Shown here: piece after piece, positions 36,645 through 45,928 of the stretch
Numbering within the stretch: position 1 is the first letter of the stretch
How the letters are laid out: every line of letters starts with the position of its first letter
Source: CAZWDO01 sp964632485 [NCBI: uncultured bacterium]
GTDB lineage: Bacteria > JAGOEH01
NCBI GenBank assembly: GCA_964632485.1
Contig: CAZWDO010000007.1
Span: 1 to 60,313 of the forward strand
Reading direction: 5' to 3'
Length of the DNA stretch: 60,313 nt
Position numbers and translations under genes: made by a program
Notes under the pieces: generated by a model
Databases searched by the model: none
Seen by the model: only the letters and a program-made list of their open reading frames with translations
What the model was told of the DNA's origin: nothing

Positions 36645-38075
36645 TTATAAAAATCGAAATGATGATTCTAAAGCGAACCGGCGCCTCACTTCTTCTGAAC
36701 TGCCGGACTGTCGATAGCGGAAGGTTAATTCCCACTCTCGAGATCCACTCGCAACAGCCGCTCCAGCTTTTACTTCGAAAACTTTTACCCGTTTTCCCTC
36801 TAATTCCAGATCATGAGTCTTCAATTCCCAGGCCAGGCCGGGAAATACGCGCCATCGTTCATTAAGATAATATTCAGTTGTAAAACGCCAGGCGAAAGCG
36901 GATAGCGAATACTCATCGGCAATATCCGCCAGATAATCGAAGTGTTTATAGTTGCCAATCTCAATTTCGCATTGCTGGTATATCGTTAAAATAACCGGAA
37001 TCGCGCGCCACCGGTTATACAAAGACCCGCTGAAGGCCGGGATATTTGATTCCTGATAGAGGTAGGGATAATCGTAGGAACGGCTCCAGGCATCTTTCAT
37101 CTGCCAGCCGACTCGGAGCCCGTATCCCTGAGATCCGGACGGTAAAAAATGAAATTCCAGGTCTCCGGCGTAAATTTCTTCCTGATATAAACCCCAATTA
37201 CGCCGGGTACTTCCTCCGTCGCTCAACACATTCTTCCACAAATTATAATGCATATTCAATAATAGATTAACCTGAGGCGAAATTTTTTCCAGCCAGGCCC
37301 CACGGAATCTGAATGTTTGAATTTTCTCCCAGTTATCGCATGAAGAACCGGTGCGAACCCGGCTGACGTTACTGCCAAAACGCTCTTCCACAATGGGATT
37401 CGCTAATTCTTTCGGGGCTTCCAGTTGCGTATGTTCATTCCCCCAGGCCAGCTCAATGCCGCTCTGGCGGCGAGGGCCCACATAACCGAGGTTGATTCCC
37501 CAAAGCGCTGTGCGATTAGTATTTTCAGCTTTGATGAATTCATCTCTGAGACTTTTAAGCAAACGATATTCCAAAAAGGGAGCCAAGACCCATTGCCGAT
37601 AAATTCGTTGAGCATAGGCAAGCTGGATGGGAATTTCCTGAATCGCCATCGTTCCGGCGCTGTAATCGAGAATCTGAAAAAAATGGCGGTAGGGATCGAT
37701 ATTCAATGCCCGGTATTGATCGGACAATATCTGTTTGGTAAAGCCGATATTGCCCTGAAAAATCCGTTGGCCGGGACTATAATCGAAGCGCTGGCGGTAT
37801 TCAATGCCGGCGCTGAGCGACTGCCGGGGATCGTATTCCCGACGCAGACCGCCTTCAATCCAACAATTGGTTTGTTGAAGATAATAATGGGTGCCTGAAG
37901 GGTCGACTACAAGACCAATCGGCTGGCCAACCCGATCCCAGAGATTAAAATCCCAGTCTCCATCTTCTAATAAAATATGATCATCGAAAAAGAAAAGACG
38001 TGTCTCATTGGCAAACATCAAAGAGGAAAAACTCAACCCAAACAGAAAAAAACTGAAAATAACTTTTTTAATCAT
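36645..38075 (-). CDS. Predicted outer-membrane beta-barrel protein, unknown family
   Basis: A 476-residue protein with signal peptide MIKKVIFSFFLFGLSFSSLMFA. The mature part alternates polar and hydrophobic residues with many Tyr, Trp and Arg (for example WELTFRYRQSG) and ends in FRFL, as in outer-membrane barrels. I do not recognise the family. It sits 9 bp after the DUF4876-like lipoprotein gene and 24 bp before the tricorn gene, so it probably acts with the TonB receptor of the same operon. AAAGGATT precedes the ATG. Confidence 0.7.
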   Translation of the reverse strand: MIKKVIFSFFLFGLSFSSLMFANETRLFFFDDHILLEDGDWDFNLWDRVGQPIGLVVDPSGTHYYLQQTNCWIEGGLRREYDPRQSLSAGIEYRQRFDYSPGQRIFQGNIGFTKQILSDQYRALNIDPYRHFFQILDYSAGTMAIQEIPIQLAYAQRIYRQWVLAPFLEYRLLKSLRDEFIKAENTNRTALWGINLGYVGPRRQSGIELAWGNEHTQLEAPKELANPIVEERFGSNVSRVRTGSSCDNWEKIQTFRFRGAWLEKISPQVNLLLNMHYNLWKNVLSDGGSTRRNWGLYQEEIYAGDLEFHFLPSGSQGYGLRVGWQMKDAWSRSYDYPYLYQESNIPAFSGSLYNRWRAIPVILTIYQQCEIEIGNYKHFDYLADIADEYSLSAFAWRFTTEYYLNERWRVFPGLAWELKTHDLELEGKRVKVFEVKAGAAVASGSREWELTFRYRQSGSSEEVRRRFALESSFRFL

Positions 38076-38084
38076 TTAAATCCT

Positions 38085-39230
38085 TTATTCCTGCCGTCCA
38101 GGCGTCGGGGCATCGAGAATTTCAAAATCAATCGAGGAATTATCGGTATCAAAGCCCGCTTTGATGCGCTGCATCGATTTTCCGGAATAAGTGCTGATAC
38201 CGACGCCGGTAAAACCTTTATCTACCCGCGCATCCATCACCTTCAGCGAAGTGGCGGAGGAACGATATTCCACGCCATCGATGATCGTTTCCAGAGCGAT
38301 GCCGTCGAGATATCCCCCGGGATAGAGCGGATTTTCATCGGGAACGGCATCCTCGCCGGTGCACAACAGCAGGATATCCGAAGTTCCAGCGATCATAAAA
38401 TCGTAGCGTTTATCGGGCTGAATGCAAAATATATTGGGAACCATCGGATTATCCAGGTCGGCATAATCCAGTCGATTGACAAATTCCCAGTCAGCGCCGC
38501 TAAGGTCGATACTGTTGGGCACGTACTCCTGATGATTGCGGGCATCGGAGGCCAGCAGGAGGTATTGGCGCGGCGCGACGGGATAATCGCCGCGGGCGCG
38601 GAAATAGGGAGCGCGGTCCACTACCGGTTCGCCGGGGAAACGCCAGATCGTTGTGAATGTTTCCAACTCCCCATCACCGTCCAGATCCTGCAACGCCTGG
38701 TTCGACCCCCCACCACGAATAACGACCATACCATCCAGCCAGACGGTATCATCGGAGGCATTGTAAAGCTCATAAAACTGGTCGTGATAATAGAGAATGT
38801 CATTGGCTGACCAGGCGGCAAAAATCTCGTTGATCTTTAATCCCGGCCGAATTAAAAAAACCGGCAAAACGGTATCGATCACCTGGTACGATTCAAGTTG
38901 AAATTCACCGCCGCCGCCCAGCATGCGGTTATCGTTCAATTCTTTAGAAAACCCGATTATATAGGAAGCCGATATCAGCCGCTCAAACCGGATAGCGCCC
39001 GAACTGTCGGTCCATCCCTGATAATTGACCAGGGAAGACTTAAGTTCGATGCGAATGCTTTCCGGGGAAAAAATAGCGCCCGCCAGCTCATTGGCCGGAG
39101 ACATATCCAATTGAATATGAACGGTTCCCTGGCCTTCAACCCGCGTGGGTTTGGACTCACGATAGCAGGCAAAAATCAGCCATACCAGCGCGAGGGATAC
39201 CCATCTCCATTTTTTTATAAAATTAGTCAT
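38085..39230 (-). CDS. DUF4876-like lipoprotein partner of a TonB receptor
   Basis: A 381-residue protein. The first 22 residues form a lipoprotein signal ending in WLIFAC, with Cys22 as the likely lipidated residue. An immunoglobulin-like region (about 40-120, TVHIQLDMSPANELAG) is followed by a lamin-tail-like part (about 130-330) with LKINEIFAAW, FYELYNASDDTVWLDG and similar. This matches what I know of DUF4876 proteins, which accompany TonB receptors. I prefer the ATG at 39230, three bases after the receptor stop and preceded by AAGGTGG, over a GTG at 39242. It is probably a surface lipoprotein working with the receptor; its ligand is unknown. Confidence 0.68.
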   Translation of the reverse strand: MTNFIKKWRWVSLALVWLIFACYRESKPTRVEGQGTVHIQLDMSPANELAGAIFSPESIRIELKSSLVNYQGWTDSSGAIRFERLISASYIIGFSKELNDNRMLGGGGEFQLESYQVIDTVLPVFLIRPGLKINEIFAAWSANDILYYHDQFYELYNASDDTVWLDGMVVIRGGGSNQALQDLDGDGELETFTTIWRFPGEPVVDRAPYFRARGDYPVAPRQYLLLASDARNHQEYVPNSIDLSGADWEFVNRLDYADLDNPMVPNIFCIQPDKRYDFMIAGTSDILLLCTGEDAVPDENPLYPGGYLDGIALETIIDGVEYRSSATSLKVMDARVDKGFTGVGISTYSGKSMQRIKAGFDTDNSSIDFEILDAPTPGRQE

Positions 39231-39232
39231 AT

Positions 39233-41722
39233 TTATCGCCACCTTCCCAAATCGGATAAATAGCCACTTATTTCAAAACCGAAATTTATGCCACTTTCAC
39301 GGGTAAAATAGGATTTTTCATATTCATGATAATATGACCCGTCAGTATTCAACAAATTCCGGATATAAAGTGAATATTCAAAACTGCGAATAATCGATTT
39401 ACTGAGGGTCACATCCCAGAGCCAGTAACCATCCGCCGTGAACCACTCATTTTTCCAGGCTTCCAGCGTATAGGGATCGTTATACACACTTTTTTTCCAG
39501 GCTAAATGCTGAGCGGAGAGCGAGAGCCATGCGCCCAATTGCCGCGAAACATAGCTTAAGTTATACTTAAAGAGCAGTTGTTGATTGGCGGGGCGATTGC
39601 CGGGGTGCCACCAGGGTTCGTCCAGGGACAAATCGGGGCTGGAATAATAGTTCAGACCTGCCGCGCTGATTTCATTATAAGACCAATCACTTCCAATTTG
39701 TAGGCGTATTCCTGACCAACTTTGAGTTTTAAGTATAAATTCAATTCCCTTTTTTTCCGCCTCGCCGATATTTTGGTAAAATGAAAATGTTTCCTGAGGA
39801 TACTCAATCATCCCCTTTTCGTAGTAATCAACAGGATAAGAACGGGTAGAAGGGGTTTTTTTTCGTTCTGAATAATAAAAGGATACTCGCATTGAGGCCC
39901 ATGATCTAAAAATCTGCTCATATCCAAAATCATATTTTGTTTCATAATATCCTTGTAAAGCGGGATTTGATTTTTCCAGCGAGTATCCGATCAGCTCGTC
40001 TGTAATCGTATCGACCAGGACATCATAATCGCGCGGTTGATAAATCATGTCAAAAGAAGGGGCTTTGGCGGTCCTGCCATACCCAAAGCGGACTTTTGCG
40101 CCGCGCCATAACCGCAATAGGAAACTCAGGCGCGGACTCACGTAATCACCCTGACGGGCATTGCTAAACGGGGTGACCATATCAAACATATCATAGCGAA
40201 TACCAAGATTGAGCGTGAACACTAGACCCAATTTAGCTGTGATTTCATCTTCTAAATACAACGCCAATTGATTGGTTCCGGGAAACCAGTTATAGGAAAA
40301 GGAACGATCAGCGCTATATTGGCCGTAATAGTTTTGTTGGGGATCAATGATCACCCCCTGACCGCGATTCACATCGTAGCGGAAATCGAAGCCACTGCTC
40401 AACTCGTGCAGCCAGCGGCCCTGTCTGCGCCGGTACTTCAGATTTAATTGAGCGCCGGGATTATAGAGCTCTCCCTTGTCCCAGATTTCGCCAATATAAG
40501 AGGTCGGATCCCCCTGGACTAATTTAGAAGCATAGCGGTCCTCACGGCGGAAATTCAAATATGCCCGAAATTCAGCCTTGAATCTCTTGTCGGGCTGCCA
40601 TATTGCTAAAATCGTCTGATTGGCAAACCAGCCATGGTTGTATTTTTTCTGCTGTTGATAATCAGTGGGTTTTTCATCATCCAGCATTTTATTTCCCATC
40701 AGTGTATAATCAAATTTTAAGCGGTCTTCCAGCCAGCGCCCCTGGAATTTCAGAGTAGCGCCCAGTCGGACCCATTCATCGCCGGTTTTCCTCAGATCAC
40801 GTTCGCTGTAAGCATAATCCATAAAAATCGAATAAGTATGCCCGCCTCGAGCGATCCCCTGGTCGAAGGACAACTCCTTGGTGGAACGGCTATACTTCAT
40901 TTTGAGTTTGGGCTGACGATGTTGGGATTTCATTTTTACATTGATAATCCCACTGGTGAGATCGCCATATTGGGCCGAGGGGATACCCTGGATAATTTCA
41001 ATGGATTCAATATTATCCGCCGCCAGCATCCTCAAATCGATGCCCTCCGCCGCTGATGTTTGAACAGTTGAACCCAAAGCAACACTTGCCATTGACGCAT
41101 TATTAGAAATAGGCACTCCTTCGATCATAATTTGGGTTCCAAACGTTTCAATACTCGTATTGGGTCCGCGCACCGCAGTGGTCACCTTGCCATCGAGGCC
41201 GATTTTACTTGATTTCAGCACTCCCGGCGCCAATTGCAGGGCGTCCCCCAGGTTCGTAGCCTGCATGTGCTCGATCTCTCCCGAACGTATCTCAAAGGTT
41301 GTCGTGGATTGATTGCTGATAATGGGTTTATCGGATGTTACCTCAATACTGCCAATTGAAAACACTTGCTCGCTCTCCCCCATCCCCGGCAACAGGGATA
41401 AAGTAACTACTGTGGTATCGCCGGCAACAACCTGGACATGGGTCTGCGTCACAACAGCAAAACCTGGTTTGCTCACCTCCAGCGCATAGTCGCCGGCCGG
41501 GATGTTCGGGATGATAAACTGTCCCTCTTTATTGGAAAAAATAACATGCTCAAACGGCTTTAACTTAATGATGGCATCAACCACCGGCTGATCGGTCACC
41601 GCATGGACCACTTGTCCCCGGATAACGCCATTTTCATTAGCAAGATGGTCCCGGGGAATCGTTATCAAAATTGCAACCCAATATAAGGAAAGAAAAAAAA
41701 TCGTTTTACCCGGATAGTTCAT
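39233..41722 (-). CDS. TonB-dependent receptor of the tricorn operon
   Basis: Outer-membrane transporter of 829 residues: signal peptide (about 1-28), carboxypeptidase-regulatory-like domain (about 32-115, GVIRGQVVHAVTDQPVVDA), plug (about 135-250, with IEIIQGIPSAQYGDLTSGIINV) and a barrel. The pairing with a DUF4876-like lipoprotein immediately downstream is typical for this receptor type. Its place in an operon with an exported peptidase suggests uptake of peptides or protein-derived ligands, which is an inference. AAGGATTA precedes the ATG, and the gene starts 12 bp after the SUMF1 gene. Confidence 0.92.
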   Translation of the reverse strand: MNYPGKTIFFLSLYWVAILITIPRDHLANENGVIRGQVVHAVTDQPVVDAIIKLKPFEHVIFSNKEGQFIIPNIPAGDYALEVSKPGFAVVTQTHVQVVAGDTTVVTLSLLPGMGESEQVFSIGSIEVTSDKPIISNQSTTTFEIRSGEIEHMQATNLGDALQLAPGVLKSSKIGLDGKVTTAVRGPNTSIETFGTQIMIEGVPISNNASMASVALGSTVQTSAAEGIDLRMLAADNIESIEIIQGIPSAQYGDLTSGIINVKMKSQHRQPKLKMKYSRSTKELSFDQGIARGGHTYSIFMDYAYSERDLRKTGDEWVRLGATLKFQGRWLEDRLKFDYTLMGNKMLDDEKPTDYQQQKKYNHGWFANQTILAIWQPDKRFKAEFRAYLNFRREDRYASKLVQGDPTSYIGEIWDKGELYNPGAQLNLKYRRRQGRWLHELSSGFDFRYDVNRGQGVIIDPQQNYYGQYSADRSFSYNWFPGTNQLALYLEDEITAKLGLVFTLNLGIRYDMFDMVTPFSNARQGDYVSPRLSFLLRLWRGAKVRFGYGRTAKAPSFDMIYQPRDYDVLVDTITDELIGYSLEKSNPALQGYYETKYDFGYEQIFRSWASMRVSFYYSERKKTPSTRSYPVDYYEKGMIEYPQETFSFYQNIGEAEKKGIEFILKTQSWSGIRLQIGSDWSYNEISAAGLNYYSSPDLSLDEPWWHPGNRPANQQLLFKYNLSYVSRQLGAWLSLSAQHLAWKKSVYNDPYTLEAWKNEWFTADGYWLWDVTLSKSIIRSFEYSLYIRNLLNTDGSYYHEYEKSYFTRESGINFGFEISGYLSDLGRWR

Positions 41723-41734
41723 TAATCCTTCATT

Positions 41735-42775
41735 CTACCTTTGTCGTTGCGGGAGTTGACGCATCGCAATCCGAAAGCCAACGGCATCATTTTTATCCAT
41801 AGCCTGAAAATGACCCCGGTGAGTTACAGGGAATCCATGGCGATTGCTGTTGCGGTAGGAACTGGAAAAGCAGGGGCCGAAATCACCGCCGCGAACAACT
41901 TTGATCCGTTCCGGCAAAGGCGCTGCAGGACCAGTTGGATTTTTCAGTTTACGCTGGAATGCTTCTTTATAGTAATCGGCGCGATACCAATCGCCACACC
42001 ATTCCCAGACATTGCCCAGCATCTGGTAAATGCCATAGGCGCTTTGACCGGCGCTAAAGGCATGTACGGGAGCGGTGTTGACAAATCCATCACTCCATTC
42101 GTAACCATTCATGCGCGCCAATTCGAGTGTATCACCCCAGGGGTATCGATGCCCGGAATGGTTTTCAGGCGCCGGATCAGCCCAGCGAGCCGCTTTTTCC
42201 CATTCCGCTTCGGTAGGCAGCCGAACTTCTGCTCCCCATTCCTGGCTCAACCATTGACAAAAAGCTTCCGCCTCATAAAAGCTGATACCCATGACCGGCC
42301 GATCTTCACTATAGGAATAGGCAGCCTCATGCCAGGGAAGATTTTCACCTTGTTGCCAATAATAGGGTAAAGTGATATCAAGACTATCAATAAAGCGTCG
42401 GCCATCCACTGACCAAAGTGTCGAATCCTGATAACCACCCGCCTCGACAAATCGGTTAAAAGCGCGATTTGTTACCTCATAACGCCCGATCCAAAACCCA
42501 TCGATCCAGACTGTATCATCATATTGAATCACTTCAATAAATTGTCCATTTTGATAAATAAAGCGCGTAAAGAATTCATCGTTTTGATTATCGTGATAAA
42601 GAGTATCCCAACTATTTCCCCGCGTAAACCAACCGCCTTCAATCCATACCAGTTCCAAATCCTGCGATTCCAATAGTGGTTCGTTAAAAGAAATATCTTC
42701 CGGTTCGCGCGAGGAACATCCCTCAACGAATAAGAACAATATAAAATTAAGGAAAACGAATAAAAAAAATTTCAT
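41735..42775 (-). CDS. SUMF1-domain lipoprotein (formylglycine-generating-enzyme fold, probably non-catalytic)
   Basis: A 346-residue lipoprotein with lipobox VEGC (Cys20). The SUMF1/FGE-sulfatase fold spans about 42-340: FWIGRYEVTNRAFNRFV, RLPTEAEWEKAAR, QMLGNVWEWCGDWY and VVRGGDFGPCF. True formylglycine-generating enzymes need two cysteines five residues apart; here C302 is followed by Y307, so that chemistry is unlikely. SUMF1 lipoproteins such as GldJ/GldK belong to T9SS/gliding machinery, but this gene's company is a TonB receptor, so a structural or ligand-binding role is more likely. The ATG overlaps the preceding stop (TGATG). Confidence 0.82.
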   Translation of the reverse strand: MKFFLFVFLNFILFLFVEGCSSREPEDISFNEPLLESQDLELVWIEGGWFTRGNSWDTLYHDNQNDEFFTRFIYQNGQFIEVIQYDDTVWIDGFWIGRYEVTNRAFNRFVEAGGYQDSTLWSVDGRRFIDSLDITLPYYWQQGENLPWHEAAYSYSEDRPVMGISFYEAEAFCQWLSQEWGAEVRLPTEAEWEKAARWADPAPENHSGHRYPWGDTLELARMNGYEWSDGFVNTAPVHAFSAGQSAYGIYQMLGNVWEWCGDWYRADYYKEAFQRKLKNPTGPAAPLPERIKVVRGGDFGPCFSSSYRNSNRHGFPVTHRGHFQAMDKNDAVGFRIAMRQLPQRQR

Positions 42776-43431
42776 CAGAACCGGCCAATTTTAAACTGCA
42801 TAAAAAAAGAAAATCCGCTAAGATTGTCAGCATTGAACTGGGCCAATTCGTCGACGAAAAGACGTCTATAGGCTAACCCGGATGCCATCCGAAAATATTC
42901 TGTTAGGTTAAATTCAATTCCCACAGCAGGTTCAATGATAAAAAATCCAGTTTCCTTGCCAGTATCCACTTCATCTCCTTCATCCCGCAAATTGATGCCA
43001 CCGCCACCAATCAATATCCGCGTTGTGGCATGCCATTTTTTCTGGTAATCCCAAATTCCTTCCAGAAAAAGCCCGCCATAACCCATATTCAGGTACTTCA
43101 CCCGGTGATTTGGCGGGGGGGCTTGTGAGGGGAAATTGGAGTCTACAGGATTATCGGCTTCAATATCGGTCATCAATCGGCATCCAGCTCCGCCAATCAC
43201 CCAGGAATGACTGATGACAATACCCCCGCATCCACCGTAAAATAACGCAGGTTGGCCATCCACACTGGAAAAAAAAATCCAGGGTCCGCCATAACCGCCT
43301 AATTCGCGAATTTCTTTCTTTAACTTATCCATATCAGTAGAATCAATAAATTCCTCCTGGCTATTGTAATTCCAGCCAAAAGCAATCTGTGAAGCCAAAA
43401 GGATAAATAAGCATATAGAAAACGTACGCAA
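42775..43431 (-). CDS. Small outer-membrane-type glycine-rich protein
   Basis: A 218-residue secreted protein with signal peptide MRTFSICLFILLASQIAFG. A glycine-rich pattern (GGYGGP, YGGCGGIVISHSWVIGGAGC) recalls a family of uncharacterised FCB proteins; the end (SFFMQFKIGRF) looks like the last strand of a small barrel. It has two cysteines in that glycine-rich stretch. The start is a TTG at 43431 backed by a strong AAGGAG seven bases upstream. It is the first gene of the six-gene operon ending with the tricorn protease. Its function is unknown. Confidence 0.68.
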   Translation of the reverse strand: MRTFSICLFILLASQIAFGWNYNSQEEFIDSTDMDKLKKEIRELGGYGGPWIFFSSVDGQPALFYGGCGGIVISHSWVIGGAGCRLMTDIEADNPVDSNFPSQAPPPNHRVKYLNMGYGGLFLEGIWDYQKKWHATTRILIGGGGINLRDEGDEVDTGKETGFFIIEPAVGIEFNLTEYFRMASGLAYRRLFVDELAQFNADNLSGFSFFMQFKIGRF

Positions 43432-43478
43432 CTGAATCTCCTTAAAATGAGCGTCTATTTGTTAATATCATAAAAAAA

Positions 43479-43507
43479 TATATAATAAATTTCATTGTGA
43501 ATGTCAA
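43479..43507 (-). promoter_or_regulatory. Sigma-70 promoter of the tricorn/TonB operon
   Basis: Minus-strand TTGACA (43502-43507), 17-bp spacer and TATATA (43479-43484), giving a leader of about 40 nt to the TTG start at 43431. Confidence 0.7.
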
Positions 43508-43649
43508 GTTTTTTTTATCAATTTCAGAAATTTTTACACTAACAATAACTCAGAGTTCAGTAACAAAATTTCCGACATGACCGACATTTGACGTAAACTT
43601 CGAGCAAAGAGATAAAATAGAGCAACTGAAAGGATAAAGCCCCGATTAG

Positions 43650-43689
43650 AAACAAAATCCGGACAGCGCGCACCGGCTGATGCGCGCTG
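43650..43689 (-). terminator. Probable terminator after the NfeD/paraslipin genes
   Basis: A perfect 9-bp stem CAGCGCGCA/TGCGCGCTG (43664-43689) with an 8-base loop lies 18 bp past the paraslipin stop. The following T-rich stretch ATTTTGTTT is imperfect, which lowers confidence. Confidence 0.6.
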
Positions 43690-43706
43690 CTGAACCTATC
43701 CGATAT

Positions 43707-44630
43707 TTATGAATTTTCTTTTTGAATGTTAAAGGCGCTTTTAACAACTGCCGTTACACTGGCGATATCCGTTAAATTAGTCGGCAGAATCATAGTATTA
43801 TTTGTTTTAGCAAGTTGCGCGAACGATTGAATCCAATCGGTGGCGATACGTAACTCAACCGATTCCTTACCACCCGGTTGTTCGATGGCTTTGGCGACCA
43901 TTAAAATTCCCTCAGCAGTGGCCTTCGCGGCTTCCAAAATCTGAGCGGCGTTTCCCTTGGCTTCATTTTCCATTTTGATCTTGATACCTTCTGAACGGCG
44001 GATCGATTCCTGCTTATCCCCTTCTGAGCGGTTAATTTTAGCTTGCATTTCACCTTCGGACAACGCTATTTTTTCACGTTTTTCACGCTCAGCGCGCATC
44101 TGCTTTTCCATGGCATCGCGAATCGAAGGGGGTGGTTCGATATTACGAATCTCATAGCGGGTAACTTTAATACCCCAGGGATCAGAAGCTTCATCAATGG
44201 ATTGAACAATCTGGCCATTCACGTTTTCACGCGATTCAAATGTTTTATCCAAGTCAAGCTTGCCGATTTCGGAACGCATCGTTGTTTGCGCCAACTGGAC
44301 AATGGCAAATTGATAGTTCGTTATACCATAGCTGGCTTTGGCCGGATCAATGACACGCATATATAAAATGCCGTCAATTTCCACCGAGATATTATCTTTT
44401 GTGATACACATCTGCGGCGGAACATCAATCGCCTGTTCCTTTAGTGTATGTTTGTAGGCAATCTTATCGATATAGGGGATCAGAATATGAAAACCGGCGC
44501 CTAAAGTACGGGAATATTTTCCCAAACGTTCGATTACGAACACTACCTGATTCGGTACGACGACCGCTGTTTTGAAAACTGTGATAATCACAATTAAAAC
44601 AATGATCGCCAAAACGGCAACAGATGACAT
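43707..44630 (-). CDS. SPFH/Band 7 membrane protein (paraslipin/stomatin-like)
   Basis: A 307-residue membrane scaffold protein. One N-terminal membrane helix (about 3-24) is followed by the SPFH domain (about 25-190, VVPNQVVFVIERLGKYSRTLGAGFH) and a charged helical region (about 175-245, MRAEREKREKIALSEGEMQ) that drives oligomerisation. It is thought to organise membrane microdomains and assist membrane proteases. Its gene follows an NfeD-type gene by 42 bp, the classical partnership. AGGAGG precedes the ATG. Confidence 0.94.
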   Translation of the reverse strand: MSSVAVLAIIVLIVIITVFKTAVVVPNQVVFVIERLGKYSRTLGAGFHILIPYIDKIAYKHTLKEQAIDVPPQMCITKDNISVEIDGILYMRVIDPAKASYGITNYQFAIVQLAQTTMRSEIGKLDLDKTFESRENVNGQIVQSIDEASDPWGIKVTRYEIRNIEPPPSIRDAMEKQMRAEREKREKIALSEGEMQAKINRSEGDKQESIRRSEGIKIKMENEAKGNAAQILEAAKATAEGILMVAKAIEQPGGKESVELRIATDWIQSFAQLAKTNNTMILPTNLTDIASVTAVVKSAFNIQKENS

Positions 44631-44672
44631 GATGCCTCCTGTTTTAAAGGTTCAAAATCGCTTAAAATAGGG

Positions 44673-45113
44673 TTACACTTTTTCAACTTCAATCGTTAAA
44701 TTGTTCATCCCGGAAACGCGCGCCGAATCGCCGGCGGGAATGACGCTTGACGCCGTTGCCTTCCATTCACTTCCCTGATAGCGAACCCGGCCTTTGCCTT
44801 TAGAGGGATCAATCGTTTCCAGAACCGTTACAACAGCCCCTTTTTCGACTTTAAAATTAATCGTATCTCCTTCAGTATCTTCCCGGCCGGAAAAAATGCG
44901 GGTAAAAAAACGTCGCAAACTGAATAATAACACCAGTGACGACATAAGGAACACGATTACCTGGGACGTCAAGCCCAGGGTCCATCCCAGCCAGGTTGTC
45001 AAGGCAACTATCAAGGCGCCGCCCCCAAAAAAAGCCAAAACAAAACCGGGAACAAAAATTTCAAAAAATACAAATAGCAAACCCACGATCAGCCATAGCA
45101 AAGCCGGGCTCAT
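44673..45113 (-). CDS. NfeD-type membrane protein (short form)
   Basis: A 146-residue protein: about three membrane helices in the first 70 residues (LLWLIVGLLFVFFEIFVPGF; VFLMSSLVLLFSL) and a C-terminal OB-fold (about 85-146, GKGRVRYQGSEWKATA). It lacks the ClpP-like protease domain of long NfeD proteins, so it is the short form, expected to bind the adjacent paraslipin. AGGAG precedes the ATG. Confidence 0.9.
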   Translation of the reverse strand: MSPALLWLIVGLLFVFFEIFVPGFVLAFFGGGALIVALTTWLGWTLGLTSQVIVFLMSSLVLLFSLRRFFTRIFSGREDTEGDTINFKVEKGAVVTVLETIDPSKGKGRVRYQGSEWKATASSVIPAGDSARVSGMNNLTIEVEKV

Positions 45114-45143
45114 GTTTCACTCCTGGTTAGATGTTCACTTTAT

Positions 45144-45171
45144 AATATAATCTTTTCAGTTTTAAACACAA
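45144..45171 (-). promoter_or_regulatory. Probable promoter of the NfeD/paraslipin genes
   Basis: Minus-strand TTGTGT (45166-45171), 16-bp spacer and TATATT (45144-45149), about 30 bp from the ATG. The -35 is imperfect. The remaining 45172-45351 holds a small hairpin (AGCTCT/AGAGCT near 45256) without a T run and nothing else recognised. Confidence 0.45.
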
Positions 45172-45351
45172 GTTTTTTAAAAAAAAAAATTTAGTCGGTT
45201 ATTACCCTATTATAGGATGCAGTTGAGGTAGTAACTTTACTCTTACTGTATTCAGCTCTTTGAAGAGCTTATAGGGAATGGAAGAACAACACCTCCCGTC
45301 AATTCACATACTGTAACAGTGTCCTACCGTGTAAAAGATGTCAGTGGAAAA

Positions 45352-45434
45352 TGCCGAAGGCGGGACTCGAACCCGCACAGGCAGGGCCTACTACCCCCTC
45401 AAGATAGCGTGTCTACCAATTCCACCACTTCGGC
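45352..45434 (-). tRNA. tRNA-Leu (anticodon GAG)
   Basis: The minus strand folds as a class II tRNA: acceptor stem GCCGAAG/CTTCGGC, D-arm with TGGTAGACAC, anticodon stem CTATC/GGTAG with loop TTGAGGG (anticodon GAG), a long variable arm and TpsiC arm GCGGGTTCGAGTCCCGC. The CCA end is not encoded. It lies 95 bp after secG on the same strand with no promoter of its own seen, so it may be transcribed with the glycolytic operon. Confidence 0.96.
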
Positions 45435-45529
45435 AATCTCAAATTTGCTTCAGAACAGATCCATATTAACCATTAGCCAGCTCATACCGGGTTTCCGGGT
45501 AGGAGCGGCCCACCGGTTTAATTACCTTT

Positions 45530-45919
45530 TTAATTTACAGGTTGCGAAACGGACGAATCTACCGGAACAGCTTGAACTGGCGTATTCTCCCTGGGCGTCG
45601 CATTGTCCTGGATCGGGGGCATTGTCGGGGCTGGTGTTGCTGATTGTTCTGAATTCAGCAATTCCTGTACCCGGCTAGTTTCAACACCCCGGCTATTATA
45701 AATAATCGTAATTAATAGCGAAGAGACCATAAAACTGGCTGCCAGGACGGTTGTCGCTTTCGAAAGGAACGTAGCTGTTCCGCGCGTACCGAGCAAGCTG
45801 GTAGCGCCCCCGCCGCCCAAACCGGCGGCTAATCCTCCGCCCTTGCTTGATTGCAACAAAACGATAATGATTAATAACACCGAGATGAGTGTGTGGATGA
45901 CGAATAAGACATAGAGCAT
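45530..45919 (-). CDS. secG: Preprotein translocase subunit SecG
   Basis: A 129-residue subunit of the SecYEG channel. Two membrane helices (about 1-22 and 55-75) flank the conserved cytoplasmic loop LQSSKGGGLAAGLGGGG with SLLGTRGTATFLSKAT. The Pro/Thr-rich tail (about 90-129) is longer than in E. coli and variable in the family. It follows tpiA by nine bases; a tpiA-secG arrangement is common in bacteria. Confidence 0.94.
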   Translation of the reverse strand: MLYVLFVIHTLISVLLIIIVLLQSSKGGGLAAGLGGGGATSLLGTRGTATFLSKATTVLAASFMVSSLLITIIYNSRGVETSRVQELLNSEQSATPAPTMPPIQDNATPRENTPVQAVPVDSSVSQPVN

Positions 45920-45928
45920 GGACTTCTC

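Noticed and set aside
45236-45280. Terminator between tRNA-Leu(GAG) and the NfeD gene
   Set aside because: There is a short perfect hairpin (AGCTCT/AGAGCT), but no T run follows on either strand.
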